Source: Brenneria corticis (GTDB taxonomy: Bacteria; Pseudomonadota; Gammaproteobacteria; Enterobacterales; Enterobacteriaceae). From it: a DNA stretch of 64,000 nucleotides. The stretch is from contig NZ_KZ819084.1 of NCBI RefSeq assembly GCF_003115855.1, positions 95,205-159,204 on the forward strand, read 5' to 3'. The notes under the pieces were generated by a model, which ran no database searches, was not told the DNA's origin, and saw only the letters and a program-made list of their open reading frames with translations. The position numbers were made by a program, and so were the translations under genes. Of this stretch, positions 17,309 to 26,424 are shown one piece after another; position 1 is the first letter of the stretch, and each line of letters opens with the position of its first letter.

Positions 17309-18196
17309 CTATCGGCCGCGGTATTTGCCCGGTGTAACGCCGATGATGCGGCGGAATGCCCGATTAAAGGCGGCGATGGATTGGTAGCCGACCATTTCCG
17401 CCGTTTGTTGCAGCGTCTTGCCCTGCTCGATGTAGCGGCAGGCGAGGGACATGCGCAGCTGGCAGACCATTTCCGCCGGGGGAACCGCGGAGACCTGGCT
17501 GAAGCGTTGAATAAACCACGAACGGGACATCGCCATCGCGTCGGCCATTTTCGGGATGGTCCACTCTCTGGCGGGGAACAGCAAAATGGTGGCGATCAGG
17601 TTGAGAAATTCGGGCATGTTTTTGGCGGTTTCCAGCGCCGCCGCCGGCGGGTGCTGGTGCAAATATTGCCGGATACCGATAAAAAGCAGCGCCTCCGCCA
17701 GTGAAGAGATCAGTTTATGGCTGCACATCTCTTCTTTGGCGGCTTCATGATGAATTACCTCGGTGATCTTTCTCACCGCTTCGAATTCATCCTCCCGCTT
17801 TCTTATTATTATTTTGTGCGGCAGAAACGACAAAATCATATGGCTGATCACGCTGTGAAAAGTAAAAAAGCCGCAGACCAGGGCGGTTGATGAGCGATCG
17901 TGAAAATGCAACGGCTGCATTTTCTTGCCGGGCGCCCGCAGGGCGGCGTCTTTTTCCCGGTGATTGGAAAGGACGAACGGACAATCCTGGAAAATAAACA
18001 CCATATCGCCGCGGTTAAGCGCTATCGGCTCGGGATCGTGCTCGGCGTGCAGCCAGCAGTCGCCGTCCATAACAATGTGGTAGCTTGATTTACCTTGCCC
18101 TGCGGTGCTGCCTTGCCAGGAGCCGCAATATTTGCCGATATGGAATACCGAACTTTCCACCCGCAGGTTTTCTAATAACCATTCGTTATCACGCAT
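17309..18196 (-). CDS. AraC-family transcriptional regulator
   Basis: A 295-residue regulator with an N-terminal cupin-like sensing domain (about 1-170; segments GKSSYHIVMDGDCWLH and ALNRGDMVFIFQD) and a C-terminal double helix-turn-helix. The DNA-binding part has MADAMAMSRSWFIQRFSQV and the closing signature YQSIAAFNRAFRRIIGVTPGKYR. It is divergent from the AhpD-like/flavoprotein/Ssu-type operon and convergent with the ferredoxin oxidoreductase genes. By position it most likely controls the operon at 18308-22676. The inducer is unknown. Confidence 0.88.
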   Translation of the reverse strand: MRDNEWLLENLRVESSVFHIGKYCGSWQGSTAGQGKSSYHIVMDGDCWLHAEHDPEPIALNRGDMVFIFQDCPFVLSNHREKDAALRAPGKKMQPLHFHDRSSTALVCGFFTFHSVISHMILSFLPHKIIIRKREDEFEAVRKITEVIHHEAAKEEMCSHKLISSLAEALLFIGIRQYLHQHPPAAALETAKNMPEFLNLIATILLFPAREWTIPKMADAMAMSRSWFIQRFSQVSAVPPAEMVCQLRMSLACRYIEQGKTLQQTAEMVGYQSIAAFNRAFRRIIGVTPGKYRGR

Positions 18197-18307
18197 AATG
18201 TAATGGAATATAAACCGGACGATTGAGCAATAAACTATTTTGTACCAGCATTGATGGAGAGAGGCAATGGCAACATAATTCTTCGCAATGTTTACAGGAG
18301 AGAAGCC

Positions 18308-18859
18308 ATGACCCGAGTCACCATCCAGACCATTGAGTCCGCCCCGGCGGAAAGCCGGCCCTATCTGGAAAACGCCAGGCGTATTTCCGGTTTTATTCCT
18401 AATTTATTGGGCGTGCTGGCGAATTCGCCGGCGGCGCTTAAAACCTATCTCACCGTAACGGATATTAATAACCATAACAGCCTGAGCGCGGCGGAAAGGG
18501 AAGTGGTGCAACTGGTGGCGGCCACCACCCACGGCTGCGCGTTTTGCGTCGCGGGGCATAGCGCGACCGTGGAAAAGAAAGCGATTCTGGCGCCGCAGGA
18601 TCTGGCGGCGCTGCGCGAGGGCGCCGGGCTGGCGGATGCGCATCTGCAGGCCGTTGCCGATTTTACCCGCGAGGTGATTGCGCGGCGCGGCGCGGTGAGC
18701 GACGACGCCTATCAGGCGTTTTACGCGGCGGGCTTTACGCAACAGCAGGCGCTGGACGTGATACTCGGCGTCAGCCTGGCGACGCTGTGCAATTTCGCCA
18801 ACGGTTTTGCGCAAACGCCGTTGAACCAGGAACTGCGGCGCTGGGCCTGGTCGGAATAA
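18308..18859 (+). CDS. AhpD-like / carboxymuconolactone decarboxylase family protein
   Basis: A 183-residue all-alpha protein of the CMD/AhpD superfamily. The redox motif is CAFCVAGHS, with Cys77, Cys80 and His84 in the CxxC-x3-H pattern of alkylhydroperoxidase-like proteins, preceded by the LSAAEREVVQLV helix. The ATG at 18308 follows CAGGAGAGAAG, a clear ribosome site, so the longer open frame from 18251 is not used. It may be a peroxidase or disulfide reductant supporting the oxygen-using flavoprotein next to it. It is the first gene of a five-gene set ending with an ABC importer. Confidence 0.83.
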   Translation: MTRVTIQTIESAPAESRPYLENARRISGFIPNLLGVLANSPAALKTYLTVTDINNHNSLSAAEREVVQLVAATTHGCAFCVAGHSATVEKKAILAPQDLAALREGAGLADAHLQAVADFTREVIARRGAVSDDAYQAFYAAGFTQQQALDVILGVSLATLCNFANGFAQTPLNQELRRWAWSE

Positions 18860-18900
18860 TAACGCTCCCTGTTACGCGCCGATACCCACGAGGGCTCTGA

Positions 18901-19956
18901 ATGCTGAATGATACCTTGCGCCGCTGGCTGAGCGCCGAGGCCAACGATCTGGACCAATCCGCCGCGCAGTCCGCCGTTTTGCCGTCACGCCTGGGCGACG
19001 CCGGTCTGTTTCGCATCGGCGTGCCGGACGAACTCGGCGGCAGCGGCGGCGCCATTATCGACGCCATAGAGGCGGTGAGCGAGGTGGCGCGCTGCTCGCT
19101 CACCGCCGCATTCGTCTTCTGGGGGCATCGCACCTATATCGAGCTGCTGCTGCAATCCCCCCAATCGGCGCTGCGCGAAAGTCAACTGCCCGATCTGCTG
19201 GCGGGAAAAACCGCCGGCGCCACCGGGTTGTCCAACGCGATGAAGTTTCTCTCAGGACTTGAGGAGCTACAGGTCACCGGCCGCGAAGACGAGAAGGGCT
19301 GGACGGTGGACGGGCGGCTGCACTGGGTGACCAATCTGCAGCGCGCCGGGTTTCAGGTGATGACGGTGGTGCGTCCGCTGGACGATCGGCCGCCGTTTAT
19401 CGCCGCCATCGCCTCCGATCTTGACGGCGTGCGGCGTTCCGAGGACCTGAATCTGATGTCGATGCGCGGGAGCGCCACCGCGGCGCTGGATTTTGCACAG
19501 GTCAGGCTGGATCGGTCCGCCATTGTGCATTCCGACGCCGAGACGTTTTTGCCGCAGGTGCGCCCGCGCTTTCTGGGCCTGCAATGCGGCATGGCGCTCG
19601 GCCTGACGCGGCAGGTACTGGAAAACTGCCGTGAGCGTCTGAGCCGCGGCCACTTACTGTATGAGGAGTGGCGGCAACTGCAGCGAAGCTATGACGATAT
19701 CCAAACACAATTACTGCGCGGAGTAAGCCAGGAGCGTTTCACCCAGCGGCCCGCCGAGATGTTCCGCCTGCGCATCGCGCTGATCGAGCTGGCGCTGCAA
19801 GGGATACAGCTGGAACTGGTGCTGCGCGGCGGCAAAGCCTACCTCTCCCCGGAAGGCGACCACTTCGCCCGGCGCTGGCGGGAAAGCGCCTTTTTACCGC
19901 TGATCACCCCGAGCATTATGCAGCTCAGGCACCAGCTGGCGGAGACCGCCCGATGA
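18901..19956 (+). CDS. Acyl-CoA dehydrogenase-like flavoprotein (possible flavin monooxygenase, SfnB/DszC-like group)
   Basis: A 351-residue protein with the acyl-CoA dehydrogenase fold: an N-terminal helical part (FRIGVPDELGGSGG), a middle beta domain (TGLSNAMKFLSG and SMRGSATAALDF) and a C-terminal helical domain. It is shorter than fatty-acid acyl-CoA dehydrogenases (about 380), and the catalytic Glu region is not obvious. Relatives located beside sulfonate transporters act in sulfur scavenging rather than beta-oxidation. Here its stop overlaps the start of an SsuB-type ATPase gene, which supports that role. The exact substrate (sulfonate, sulfone or other) is unknown. Confidence 0.72.
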   Translation: MLNDTLRRWLSAEANDLDQSAAQSAVLPSRLGDAGLFRIGVPDELGGSGGAIIDAIEAVSEVARCSLTAAFVFWGHRTYIELLLQSPQSALRESQLPDLLAGKTAGATGLSNAMKFLSGLEELQVTGREDEKGWTVDGRLHWVTNLQRAGFQVMTVVRPLDDRPPFIAAIASDLDGVRRSEDLNLMSMRGSATAALDFAQVRLDRSAIVHSDAETFLPQVRPRFLGLQCGMALGLTRQVLENCRERLSRGHLLYEEWRQLQRSYDDIQTQLLRGVSQERFTQRPAEMFRLRIALIELALQGIQLELVLRGGKAYLSPEGDHFARRWRESAFLPLITPSIMQLRHQLAETAR

Positions 19957-20756
19957 GCGCGCTGCTTGACGCGCAAGGGCTGATGGTCGGCTACCGCCAG
20001 GGCGCCGCCGCCACCGTGCTGCTGGACGGCATCGATTTTTCGCTGAACGACAATGAGATTGTCGTGGTGGTGGGCAGCAGCGGGGTCGGGAAATCCAGCC
20101 TGTTGCGTATTCTGGCCGGTCTGGAAAAAGCGCTTTCCGGCCGGGTCGCCTATCGGGGGGAGCCGCTGAACGGCCCGCATCCGCATCTGTCGGTGGCTTT
20201 TCAGGATCCCACGCTGCTGCCGTGGCGCACGCTGGAGCAAAACGTGGCCTTCGGTCTCAATTTCCGCCATCAGCCCAGGCTGAGCGCCGGCGAGCGCCGG
20301 GAGCGCATCGTCCAGGCGATCGAGGCTGTGGGGCTACAGGGGCACGCCGGCAAACTGCCGGCGCAGCTGTCCGGCGGCATGGCGCAGCGGGCGGCGCTGG
20401 CGCGCTGCCTGGCAAGGCGGCCGCGGGTGATGCTGCTTGACGAGCCCTTCAGCTCGCTGGATGAGATAACCCGCCAAGAGATGCAGCGTTTACTGGTAGC
20501 GGTGCTGCGCCGGCACCGCATGTCGGCGCTGATGATTACCCATGATATTGATGAAGCCTTGCTGATCGCCGATCGGGTGATTTTATTGGGCGGCAGTCCG
20601 GGTCATGTGGCCGGCAGCTGGAGCATCGATCTTCCTCATCCGCGCGATGACGCGCTGGAGGCGCTGGCTCGCTATCGGCTGGATATTGTGAAAAAACTGC
20701 GCGATTCGCGCGCGATTGGAAAAACAACGGAGGTAGCAAATGTGTCGGACCTGTAA
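19953..20756 (+). CDS. ABC importer ATPase, SsuB/TauB/NrtD type
   Basis: A 267-residue ATP-binding subunit. Walker A is GSSGVGKSSLLR, Q-loop region SVAFQDPTLLPWRTLEQN, signature LSGGMAQRAALAR, Walker B VMLLDEPFSSLD and H-loop MITHDIDEAL. The WRTLEQNVAFGL segment is typical of the nitrate/sulfonate/taurine importer class. It overlaps the flavoprotein gene by 4 bp and the next SBP gene by 17 bp, so all are co-translated. Confidence 0.88.
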   Translation: MSALLDAQGLMVGYRQGAAATVLLDGIDFSLNDNEIVVVVGSSGVGKSSLLRILAGLEKALSGRVAYRGEPLNGPHPHLSVAFQDPTLLPWRTLEQNVAFGLNFRHQPRLSAGERRERIVQAIEAVGLQGHAGKLPAQLSGGMAQRAALARCLARRPRVMLLDEPFSSLDEITRQEMQRLLVAVLRRHRMSALMITHDIDEALLIADRVILLGGSPGHVAGSWSIDLPHPRDDALEALARYRLDIVKKLRDSRAIGKTTEVANVSDL

Positions 20757-21930
20757 TGCAATGTCGCGCCGCGATTTCCTCAGACTGAGCGCGTTGCTCA
20801 GCGCGGGCGCCGCGCTGCCGCTGGTTATGCAGCAGCAGGCTCGCGCCGCCGTCGAGCCCGACGCGCCGGTACGCATCGGCTATCTGCCGATCACCGACGC
20901 CTCGCCGCTGCTGGTGGCTCATGCCCGCGGCCTGTTCAGCCAGTCCGGGCTGGAGGCGGAGCGCCCGGTGATGTTTCGCAGCTGGTCGCAGCTGATTGAG
21001 GCGTTTATTTCCGGCAAGGTCAACGTCATCCATATGTTGTCGCCGGTGACGGTGTGGGCGCGTTTTCAGGCGCGCATCCCGGCGAAAGTGGTGGCCTGGA
21101 ACCATACCAACGGTTCCGCGCTGACCGTGGCGCCGCAGATCGCGCGCTTAGCCGATCTGGCCGGGAAAACCGTGGCGGTGCCGTTCTGGTACTCGATCCA
21201 TAACGTGGTGTTACAGCAGATGCTGCGTCAGGCGGGACTACAGGCGGTGACCGGCAAACCCGGCGACCGGCAGGTACAGCTTATCGTTATGCCGCCTTCC
21301 GATATGGTGCCCGCGCTGGCCGCCGGGCAAATTCACGGGTTTATCGTCGCCGAGCCGTTTAACGCGCTGGCGGAGGCGCGCAAGGTGGGGCGGGTGCTGC
21401 GTTTTACCGGCGACGTATGGCAGAGCCACGCCTGCTGCGTGGTGTTTATGCACGAAAGCGATCTGGCGCAGCGCCCGGCATGGAGCCAGAATGTGGTCAA
21501 TGCCGTCGTCGACGCGCAAAAATGGATTCGACATAACCGCGCGGAAACCGCGGCGCTGCTTTCGCGCAGCGACGATCGCCGCTATACGCCGCACGAGCGC
21601 GAGGTGTTGCAGCAGGTGCTGGATCCCGCGGCGGACAATCTTGCGCGCTGGCGGGCGGACGGCGCGATTTCCCACCCGGAGTGGCATCAGCAGCGGATTG
21701 ATTTTCAGCCTTACCCCTACGAGGATTATTTCCTTAAGCTTATCGAACAGCTGAAAACCACGGTGATGGAAGGCAACGCCGACTTTCTGGCCGATCTGGA
21801 TCCGCAGGCGGCCACCGCGCAGTTGGTGGACGATCGCTTTGTGCGCAACAGTATTGCGCGGGCAGGCGGGCAGAGCGCGTTTGGCCTGACGGACGGCGTG
21901 TTTGCGCGTAAGGAAGTCATCGCGCCATGA
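20740..21930 (+). CDS. SsuA/TauA/NrtA-type substrate-binding protein, Tat-exported
   Basis: A 396-residue SBP. The leader has the twin-arginine motif SRRDFLRLSA, then a hydrophobic stretch ending ARAAVEPD, so Tat export is expected. Family blocks are RIGYLPITDASPLLVAHARGLF, EAFISGKVNVIHMLSPVTVWA and AGKTVAVPFWYSIHNV. The ATG at 20740 follows a strong ACGGAGG site, which also decides against the internal ATG at 20761, although the twin-arginine motif would survive with either. The first residues MCRTCNA contain two cysteines ahead of the Tat motif, which is odd. It forms a complete importer with the ATPase before it and the permease after it. Confidence 0.87.
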   Translation: MCRTCNAMSRRDFLRLSALLSAGAALPLVMQQQARAAVEPDAPVRIGYLPITDASPLLVAHARGLFSQSGLEAERPVMFRSWSQLIEAFISGKVNVIHMLSPVTVWARFQARIPAKVVAWNHTNGSALTVAPQIARLADLAGKTVAVPFWYSIHNVVLQQMLRQAGLQAVTGKPGDRQVQLIVMPPSDMVPALAAGQIHGFIVAEPFNALAEARKVGRVLRFTGDVWQSHACCVVFMHESDLAQRPAWSQNVVNAVVDAQKWIRHNRAETAALLSRSDDRRYTPHEREVLQQVLDPAADNLARWRADGAISHPEWHQQRIDFQPYPYEDYFLKLIEQLKTTVMEGNADFLADLDPQAATAQLVDDRFVRNSIARAGGQSAFGLTDGVFARKEVIAP

Positions 21931-22676
21931 AGCTTTTTTTCCTGCGCCTCGTCTGGGGCGTGCCCGGCCTGCTCATCGCGTTGATTGTCTGGTGGCTGGC
22001 GACCCGTTCGCTGGACGGCATCGCCGGCCTGTTTGCGCCCGCCGCCGCCTTCGCCAGCCTGTGGGAGATGCTGTGGCACGGCAATCTGCTGGAGCACGGC
22101 GCGGTCAGCCTGCAACGCGTCGGCATCGGGCTGCTGCTGGCTCTGCTTATCGGCATTCCCATCGGCCTGCTGATCGGCTGTTTCACCGCGTTGGAACGGC
22201 TGTCGATGCCGGTCCTGCAGTTGCTGAGGATGATTTCGCCGCTCTCCTGGATGCCGGTGGCGGTGATGGCGCTGGGGGTCGGCGATCGTCCGGTGTGGTT
22301 TTTGCTGACCTTTGCGGCGGTGTGGCCGATGATCATCAATACCGCCAGCGGGGTAAAACACCTGCATGCCGGCTGGCTGATGCTGGCGCGCTCCCTGAGC
22401 GCCACGCCGCTGGAAACCTTGTGGCACATTATTCTGCCGGGGATTTTAAGCCATCTGCTCACCGGCATCCGGCTGGCGATCGGCATTCTGTGGATTGTGC
22501 TGGTGCCCTGCGAAATGCTTGGCGTGACGTCGGGACTGGGATACGCCATTCTCGACGCCCGCGACCGTCTGGCTTACTCGGAGCTGATGGCGGTGATCGT
22601 CACCATCGGCGTGATTGGCTTTGCCATGGATGGTCTGTCGCGGCTGCTTATCCAGCGCTACGCGATAAAACCCTAA
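21927..22676 (+). CDS. SsuC/TauC-type ABC permease
   Basis: A 249-residue inner-membrane permease with about six hydrophobic segments. The EAA coupling loop is ARSLSATPLETLWHIILPG (around residues 145-165), as in SsuC/TauC/NrtB. It overlaps the SBP stop by 4 bp. It completes the importer encoded at 19953-22676 and ends just before a hairpin at 22688-22717. Confidence 0.88.
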   Translation: MKLFFLRLVWGVPGLLIALIVWWLATRSLDGIAGLFAPAAAFASLWEMLWHGNLLEHGAVSLQRVGIGLLLALLIGIPIGLLIGCFTALERLSMPVLQLLRMISPLSWMPVAVMALGVGDRPVWFLLTFAAVWPMIINTASGVKHLHAGWLMLARSLSATPLETLWHIILPGILSHLLTGIRLAIGILWIVLVPCEMLGVTSGLGYAILDARDRLAYSELMAVIVTIGVIGFAMDGLSRLLIQRYAIKP

Positions 22677-22687
22677 GCGCCGCGCTA

Positions 22688-22717
22688 AATCCCCCGCTTT
22701 AGGGTAAACGGGGGATT
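22688..22717. terminator. Candidate bidirectional terminator hairpin
   Basis: AATCCCCCG (22688-22696) pairs perfectly with CGGGGGATT (22709-22717) around a 12-base loop. It lies exactly between the convergent Ssu-type permease and choX genes. No long T-run follows on either strand, so the efficiency is uncertain. Confidence 0.55.
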
Positions 22718-22729
22718 CAGCCCGCCCGA

Positions 22730-23680
22730 TTAACGCGACAAGGACTGGCGCACGGCGTCAAGCCCCGGTTTGCCGTCCAGCGTGGTGACGTTGTTCAGCC
22801 AGGGTTCAAGCTGTTGCGGGTTAGCGCTGATTTCGGCGCGCGCGGCGTCACGCGGCGTTTGCTTATCGTCCAGCAGGCGTTTGATCACCTTGTTTTCCAG
22901 GTCGACGCTGAATTGCAGATTGCTGAACAGCCGGGCGACGTTGGGGCAAGCCTGCGCATAGCTTTTGCGAACTACGGTATTGACCGTCGCGCTGCCGTAA
23001 TTCGGCCCGAACCACTCATCGCCGCCGCCAAGGTAGACCAGGGAATGACGGGTATTCATCGCGTGGGGCTCCCAGCCGAGGAAGACGATCCACTCTTTTT
23101 TATTCACCGCCCGCTCAACCTGCGCCAGCATGCCGCTTTCGCTGGATTCCACCAGCGACCAGTCGTCAAGGCCGAGCTCCTTCTGGTCGATCATGCGTTT
23201 GATATTCTGGTTGGCCGGCGCGCCTGGCGCGATGCCGTAAATTTTATGCTGGAACCGATCGCCGTATTTCGCCAGATCGGCAAAGTCTTTTACCCCGGCC
23301 TGGGCGACGTAATCCGGCACCGCCAGGGTGAATTTGGCGCTGGCCAGGTTGGCGGTCAATACTTCAACCGAACCGTCGCGGGTGAATTTTTCAATTACCG
23401 GCTGTTGCGCGGGCATCCAGTTTCCCAGAAAAACGTCCAGCTGGGAGGATTTCAGGCCCTGAAAGCCCAGCGCGACCGACAGGTTTTGCACCTGCTGCCG
23501 ATAGCCCAGCCCTTCCAGCAACACGCCGGCCAGCGCATTGGTGGCGTTGATGTCGGTCCAGCCCGGATCGGACATTCTCACTAACCGGCAGCTGGCGTCG
23601 TCGACGGCGGCCTGGGCCGAAAAAGCGCTGCCGAGCAGTAAGGGGATAAGCAGTGTGACGGCGGAATGGCGAAAGCGCAT
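22730..23680 (-). CDS. choX: Choline/glycine-betaine-type substrate-binding protein (ChoX-like)
   Basis: A 316-residue periplasmic binding protein with a Sec signal peptide cleaved after SAFSAQA. The mature part has the betaine/choline SBP blocks: VRMSDPGWTDINATNALAGVLLEGLGY, VFLGNWMPAQQPV, and the aromatic-rich WIVFLGWEPHAMN and YLGGGDEWFGPNYGSATV segments that build the aromatic box for a quaternary ammonium group. It is 14 bp downstream of the choline sulfatase gene on the same strand. The likely ligand is choline, or choline-O-sulfate itself. The ATPase and permease are in the divergent operon at 26425-28144. Confidence 0.87.
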   Translation of the reverse strand: MRFRHSAVTLLIPLLLGSAFSAQAAVDDASCRLVRMSDPGWTDINATNALAGVLLEGLGYRQQVQNLSVALGFQGLKSSQLDVFLGNWMPAQQPVIEKFTRDGSVEVLTANLASAKFTLAVPDYVAQAGVKDFADLAKYGDRFQHKIYGIAPGAPANQNIKRMIDQKELGLDDWSLVESSESGMLAQVERAVNKKEWIVFLGWEPHAMNTRHSLVYLGGGDEWFGPNYGSATVNTVVRKSYAQACPNVARLFSNLQFSVDLENKVIKRLLDDKQTPRDAARAEISANPQQLEPWLNNVTTLDGKPGLDAVRQSLSR

Positions 23681-23694
23681 GATAAATTCCCGTG

Positions 23695-25230
23695 TTATTG
23701 GTTAGGGGAGGAAGAGTGAGGACGTGGAAAACGCGCCACCGCCTCTTGTTCATCCAGTGTCTGGTTGTTGCGAATATAGCGGCGGCTGGCGTCCTGCACC
23801 GGCTGATAGTCCCACGCCGGCGCCGTGCCGTGCGCCAGCGCCCGGTTGAGGAACAGGCGGTTTTGCTGGCTTTGCAATACGCGCTGGTGCAGCGCCGGCA
23901 GATCCCAGCGCGACGCCACCTCGTCCCGCAGCGCCGACAGCACCGGCAGGCAAGCGGCGTCCGCGGCCAGATTGTTCAGTTCATGCGGATCTTCGCGCAG
24001 GTTGAACAACAGTTCGGGATCGCTGAGGGAATGGACGTATTTCCAGTCGCCGCGGCGGATCATCACGATGGGCGCCAGCGCGCCTTCCGCCAGATATTCG
24101 GCGTAAACGCCGTCGTGCCCGGCTTCCCGGCGCAGATGGGGCAGCAGACTGTGCCCGGCCAGCGTCGCGGGCAGCGACGACGGCTCGCCGCCCGCCAGCT
24201 CCACCAGCGTGGGCAGCAGGTCGGCCAGCGAGACGCTGGCGTCGACGCGATGCGCGGCAAAGCGGTCCGGCGCATGGACGATAAACGGGATGCGCGCGGC
24301 GCCCTCGAAGAAGCCCATTTTATACCACAGTCCGCGTTCGCCGAGCATTTCGCCATGATCGGAAATCACCAGCACGATGGTATCCTCGGCCAATCCGGTC
24401 TCTTCCAGGGTCGCGAGAACGGCGCCGAACTGATCGTCGACATAAGAGACCGCGCCATAGTAAGCGTGGCGCGCGCGGCGGATCTGTTCGTCGCTCAGCA
24501 GGTCGTCGGTCAGCTGGTATATCTTGCGCAGCCGCCGGGAGTGCGGGTCCGACGGCGCCTGGGCGGCGCTCACCTTCGGTAAATCAATATCCTGCGGCGA
24601 ATAACGGTCGAGATAAGGCTGCGGTATGGCGAAAGGATCGTGCGGGTGGGTCAGGGACATCAGCAATAGGAACGGCTGCTGATTGCCCTGACGGGCGATA
24701 TCAAACAGTTTCTGCCGGGTCAGGAACACCGCTTCGTCGTCGAAATCCAGCTGATTGGTGCGAATGCAGGTACCGGCGTCGATCACCGAACTCATATTGT
24801 GATACCAGTCGAGCCGCACTTCAGGATTCCGCCAGTCTGGCGTCCAGCCGAAATCGGCGGGGTAAATATCGGTGGTCAGACGTTCATTAAAACCGTGTAG
24901 CTGATCGGGGCCGCAAAAATGCATTTTGCCCGCCAGAATGGTGTGATAACCCTGCACGCGCAGATAATGACAAAAGGTCGGCTGCTCCGCGCTGAATTCG
25001 GCGGCGTTATCAAAAACGTTATTGGCGGAATTTAACAGCCCGGTCATTAATGTCGCGCGGGACGGCGCGCATAACGGGCTATTGCAATAGGCCGACTCAA
25101 ACACCACGCCCTGCCGGGATAATTTATCAATATTGGGCGTCTTGGTTATTTTATTACCGTAGGCGGAGAGCGCGCCCGCGGTTAATTGATCGGCCATTAA
25201 AATAACGATATTCGGTTTTCTGCTAAGCAT
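23695..25230 (-). CDS. betC: Choline-sulfatase BetC
   Basis: A 511-residue type I sulfatase hydrolysing choline-O-sulfate to choline and sulfate in the cytoplasm; no signal peptide is present. The start KPNIVILMADQLTAGALSAYG is typical of BetC. The catalytic C-x-P-S-R motif is NSPLCAPSRATLMTG, so Cys54 must be converted to formylglycine. Other metal-site segments are HPHDPF and LVISDHGEMLGERG. The length equals known BetC proteins (about 505-512), including the C-terminal choline-sulfatase domain. The neighbours are ChoX downstream, a divergent LysR regulator, and a radical-SAM maturase nearby that could activate Cys54. Sulfate release gives sulfur, and choline gives carbon and nitrogen or betaine, but no betAB genes are in the window. 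Confidence 0.93.
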   Translation of the reverse strand: MLSRKPNIVILMADQLTAGALSAYGNKITKTPNIDKLSRQGVVFESAYCNSPLCAPSRATLMTGLLNSANNVFDNAAEFSAEQPTFCHYLRVQGYHTILAGKMHFCGPDQLHGFNERLTTDIYPADFGWTPDWRNPEVRLDWYHNMSSVIDAGTCIRTNQLDFDDEAVFLTRQKLFDIARQGNQQPFLLLMSLTHPHDPFAIPQPYLDRYSPQDIDLPKVSAAQAPSDPHSRRLRKIYQLTDDLLSDEQIRRARHAYYGAVSYVDDQFGAVLATLEETGLAEDTIVLVISDHGEMLGERGLWYKMGFFEGAARIPFIVHAPDRFAAHRVDASVSLADLLPTLVELAGGEPSSLPATLAGHSLLPHLRREAGHDGVYAEYLAEGALAPIVMIRRGDWKYVHSLSDPELLFNLREDPHELNNLAADAACLPVLSALRDEVASRWDLPALHQRVLQSQQNRLFLNRALAHGTAPAWDYQPVQDASRRYIRNNQTLDEQEAVARFPRPHSSSPNQ

Positions 25231-25233
25231 ATA

Positions 25234-25251
25234 TCTTAAATCACCTTAAGA
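25234..25251 (-). promoter_or_regulatory. Inverted repeat holding the betC ribosome-binding site
   Basis: On the minus strand the arms TCTTAA and TTAAGA flank the loop GGTGAT. The betC ribosome site AAGGTGA spans the first arm and the loop, and the start codon follows within a few bases. It could be a protein-binding dyad (for the divergent LysR protein) or a weak mRNA hairpin. Confidence 0.4.
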
Positions 25252-25338
25252 ATGCCACTTCATTAATATAATTTTTTATCTCATAATCTCCACAGGCTGT
25301 GAACGGGTTAAAAACTTATGCCTTGATAAGAGGGGATT

Positions 25339-26283
25339 ATGTCAGCAATTAATCGATTACCGTCGCTCCCGGCGTTAATATTTTTCGAGGCGGCGGCCCG
25401 TCATCTTAATTTCACCGCGGCGGCCGAAGAACTGGGAACCTCGCAGCCGGCGGTCAGCCAGCGTATTAATCAACTGGAACGCGAACTTGGCGTGGCGTTG
25501 TTCGAACGGCGTCATCGCGGCGTATTATTAACGCCGGAAGGCGATCGGCTTTACCATATTGTTTACAGCAGCCTGACGGATATCAGCCAACAGATTGAAA
25601 AAATAAAGAAAAAGAAAACCAGAGACACCCTGCGCATCGATACCGACATGGGCTTCGCCAGCTACTGGCTGCTGCCCCGGCTGGATAAGCTACAGCGCCT
25701 GATGCCGGACGTGGACGTGCAGATTTCCACGTCACCCAATGACTTCAACCTGCGCGACAGCCATGCCAATCTCTCCATTACCTTCGGCAACGGCCACTGG
25801 CCGGGATGCCACAGCGAAAAGCTGTTTCCCGAGCTGGTCGTCCCGGTCTGCACTCCGGCGTTTATTCGTCAGTATGGTCCGCTGGATACGCCGCAATCCT
25901 TGCTCAAGGTGCCGCTGCTCAATTTGCCGGAGACCAACCCGAGCCGCTGGCTGACCTGGTATGACTGGTTCGGCGCGCAGCGGATTATCCTTGATAATTC
26001 AGTGGCTTCGTTAACCTTTAACGCCTATTCCCTGCTGATCGAGGCGGCGCTGAAAGGCAAGGGCGTGGCATTGGGCTGGATGCCGCTGGTGGGGCAACTG
26101 CTGGATGACGGCGAACTGATTATCCCCTGCGGACCGGAGGTGAAAACCGAGCGCGGCTATTACCTGATCCAGTCGCAGCGCGAAAGCGAATCCCCGCTGT
26201 ATCACCGGGTCAAAGAGTGGCTGATTAACGAATCATTTTCCTTCAAAAGCCGGCATGAGAGTTATTTTCAGCCGCAGGGATGA
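25339..26283 (+). CDS. LysR-family regulator of choline-sulfate use
   Basis: A 314-residue LysR-type regulator. The N-terminal helix-turn-helix is LPALIFFEAAARHLNFTAAA plus TSQPAVSQRINQLERELGV. The middle and C-terminal parts form the inducer-binding domain with LRIDTDMGFASYWLLPRL. It is divergent from betC and upstream of the choline ATPase/permease pair, so it stands at the centre of the locus, as the LysR-type choline-sulfate regulators do. The likely inducer is choline or choline-O-sulfate (inference from context). Confidence 0.87.
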   Translation: MSAINRLPSLPALIFFEAAARHLNFTAAAEELGTSQPAVSQRINQLERELGVALFERRHRGVLLTPEGDRLYHIVYSSLTDISQQIEKIKKKKTRDTLRIDTDMGFASYWLLPRLDKLQRLMPDVDVQISTSPNDFNLRDSHANLSITFGNGHWPGCHSEKLFPELVVPVCTPAFIRQYGPLDTPQSLLKVPLLNLPETNPSRWLTWYDWFGAQRIILDNSVASLTFNAYSLLIEAALKGKGVALGWMPLVGQLLDDGELIIPCGPEVKTERGYYLIQSQRESESPLYHRVKEWLINESFSFKSRHESYFQPQG

Positions 26284-26424
26284 GTTAAATTATTTTGTTA
26301 TAACTCAGACGATAAAGTTTTATTGGCGCGCTATTATTTCTTATACAGTGGGCTCCGTTACGCGGATTACTCACTTCTGTATGTATATGCTCGACGTATG
26401 GCGAGTATAAGTGTCAGGTGGCCA

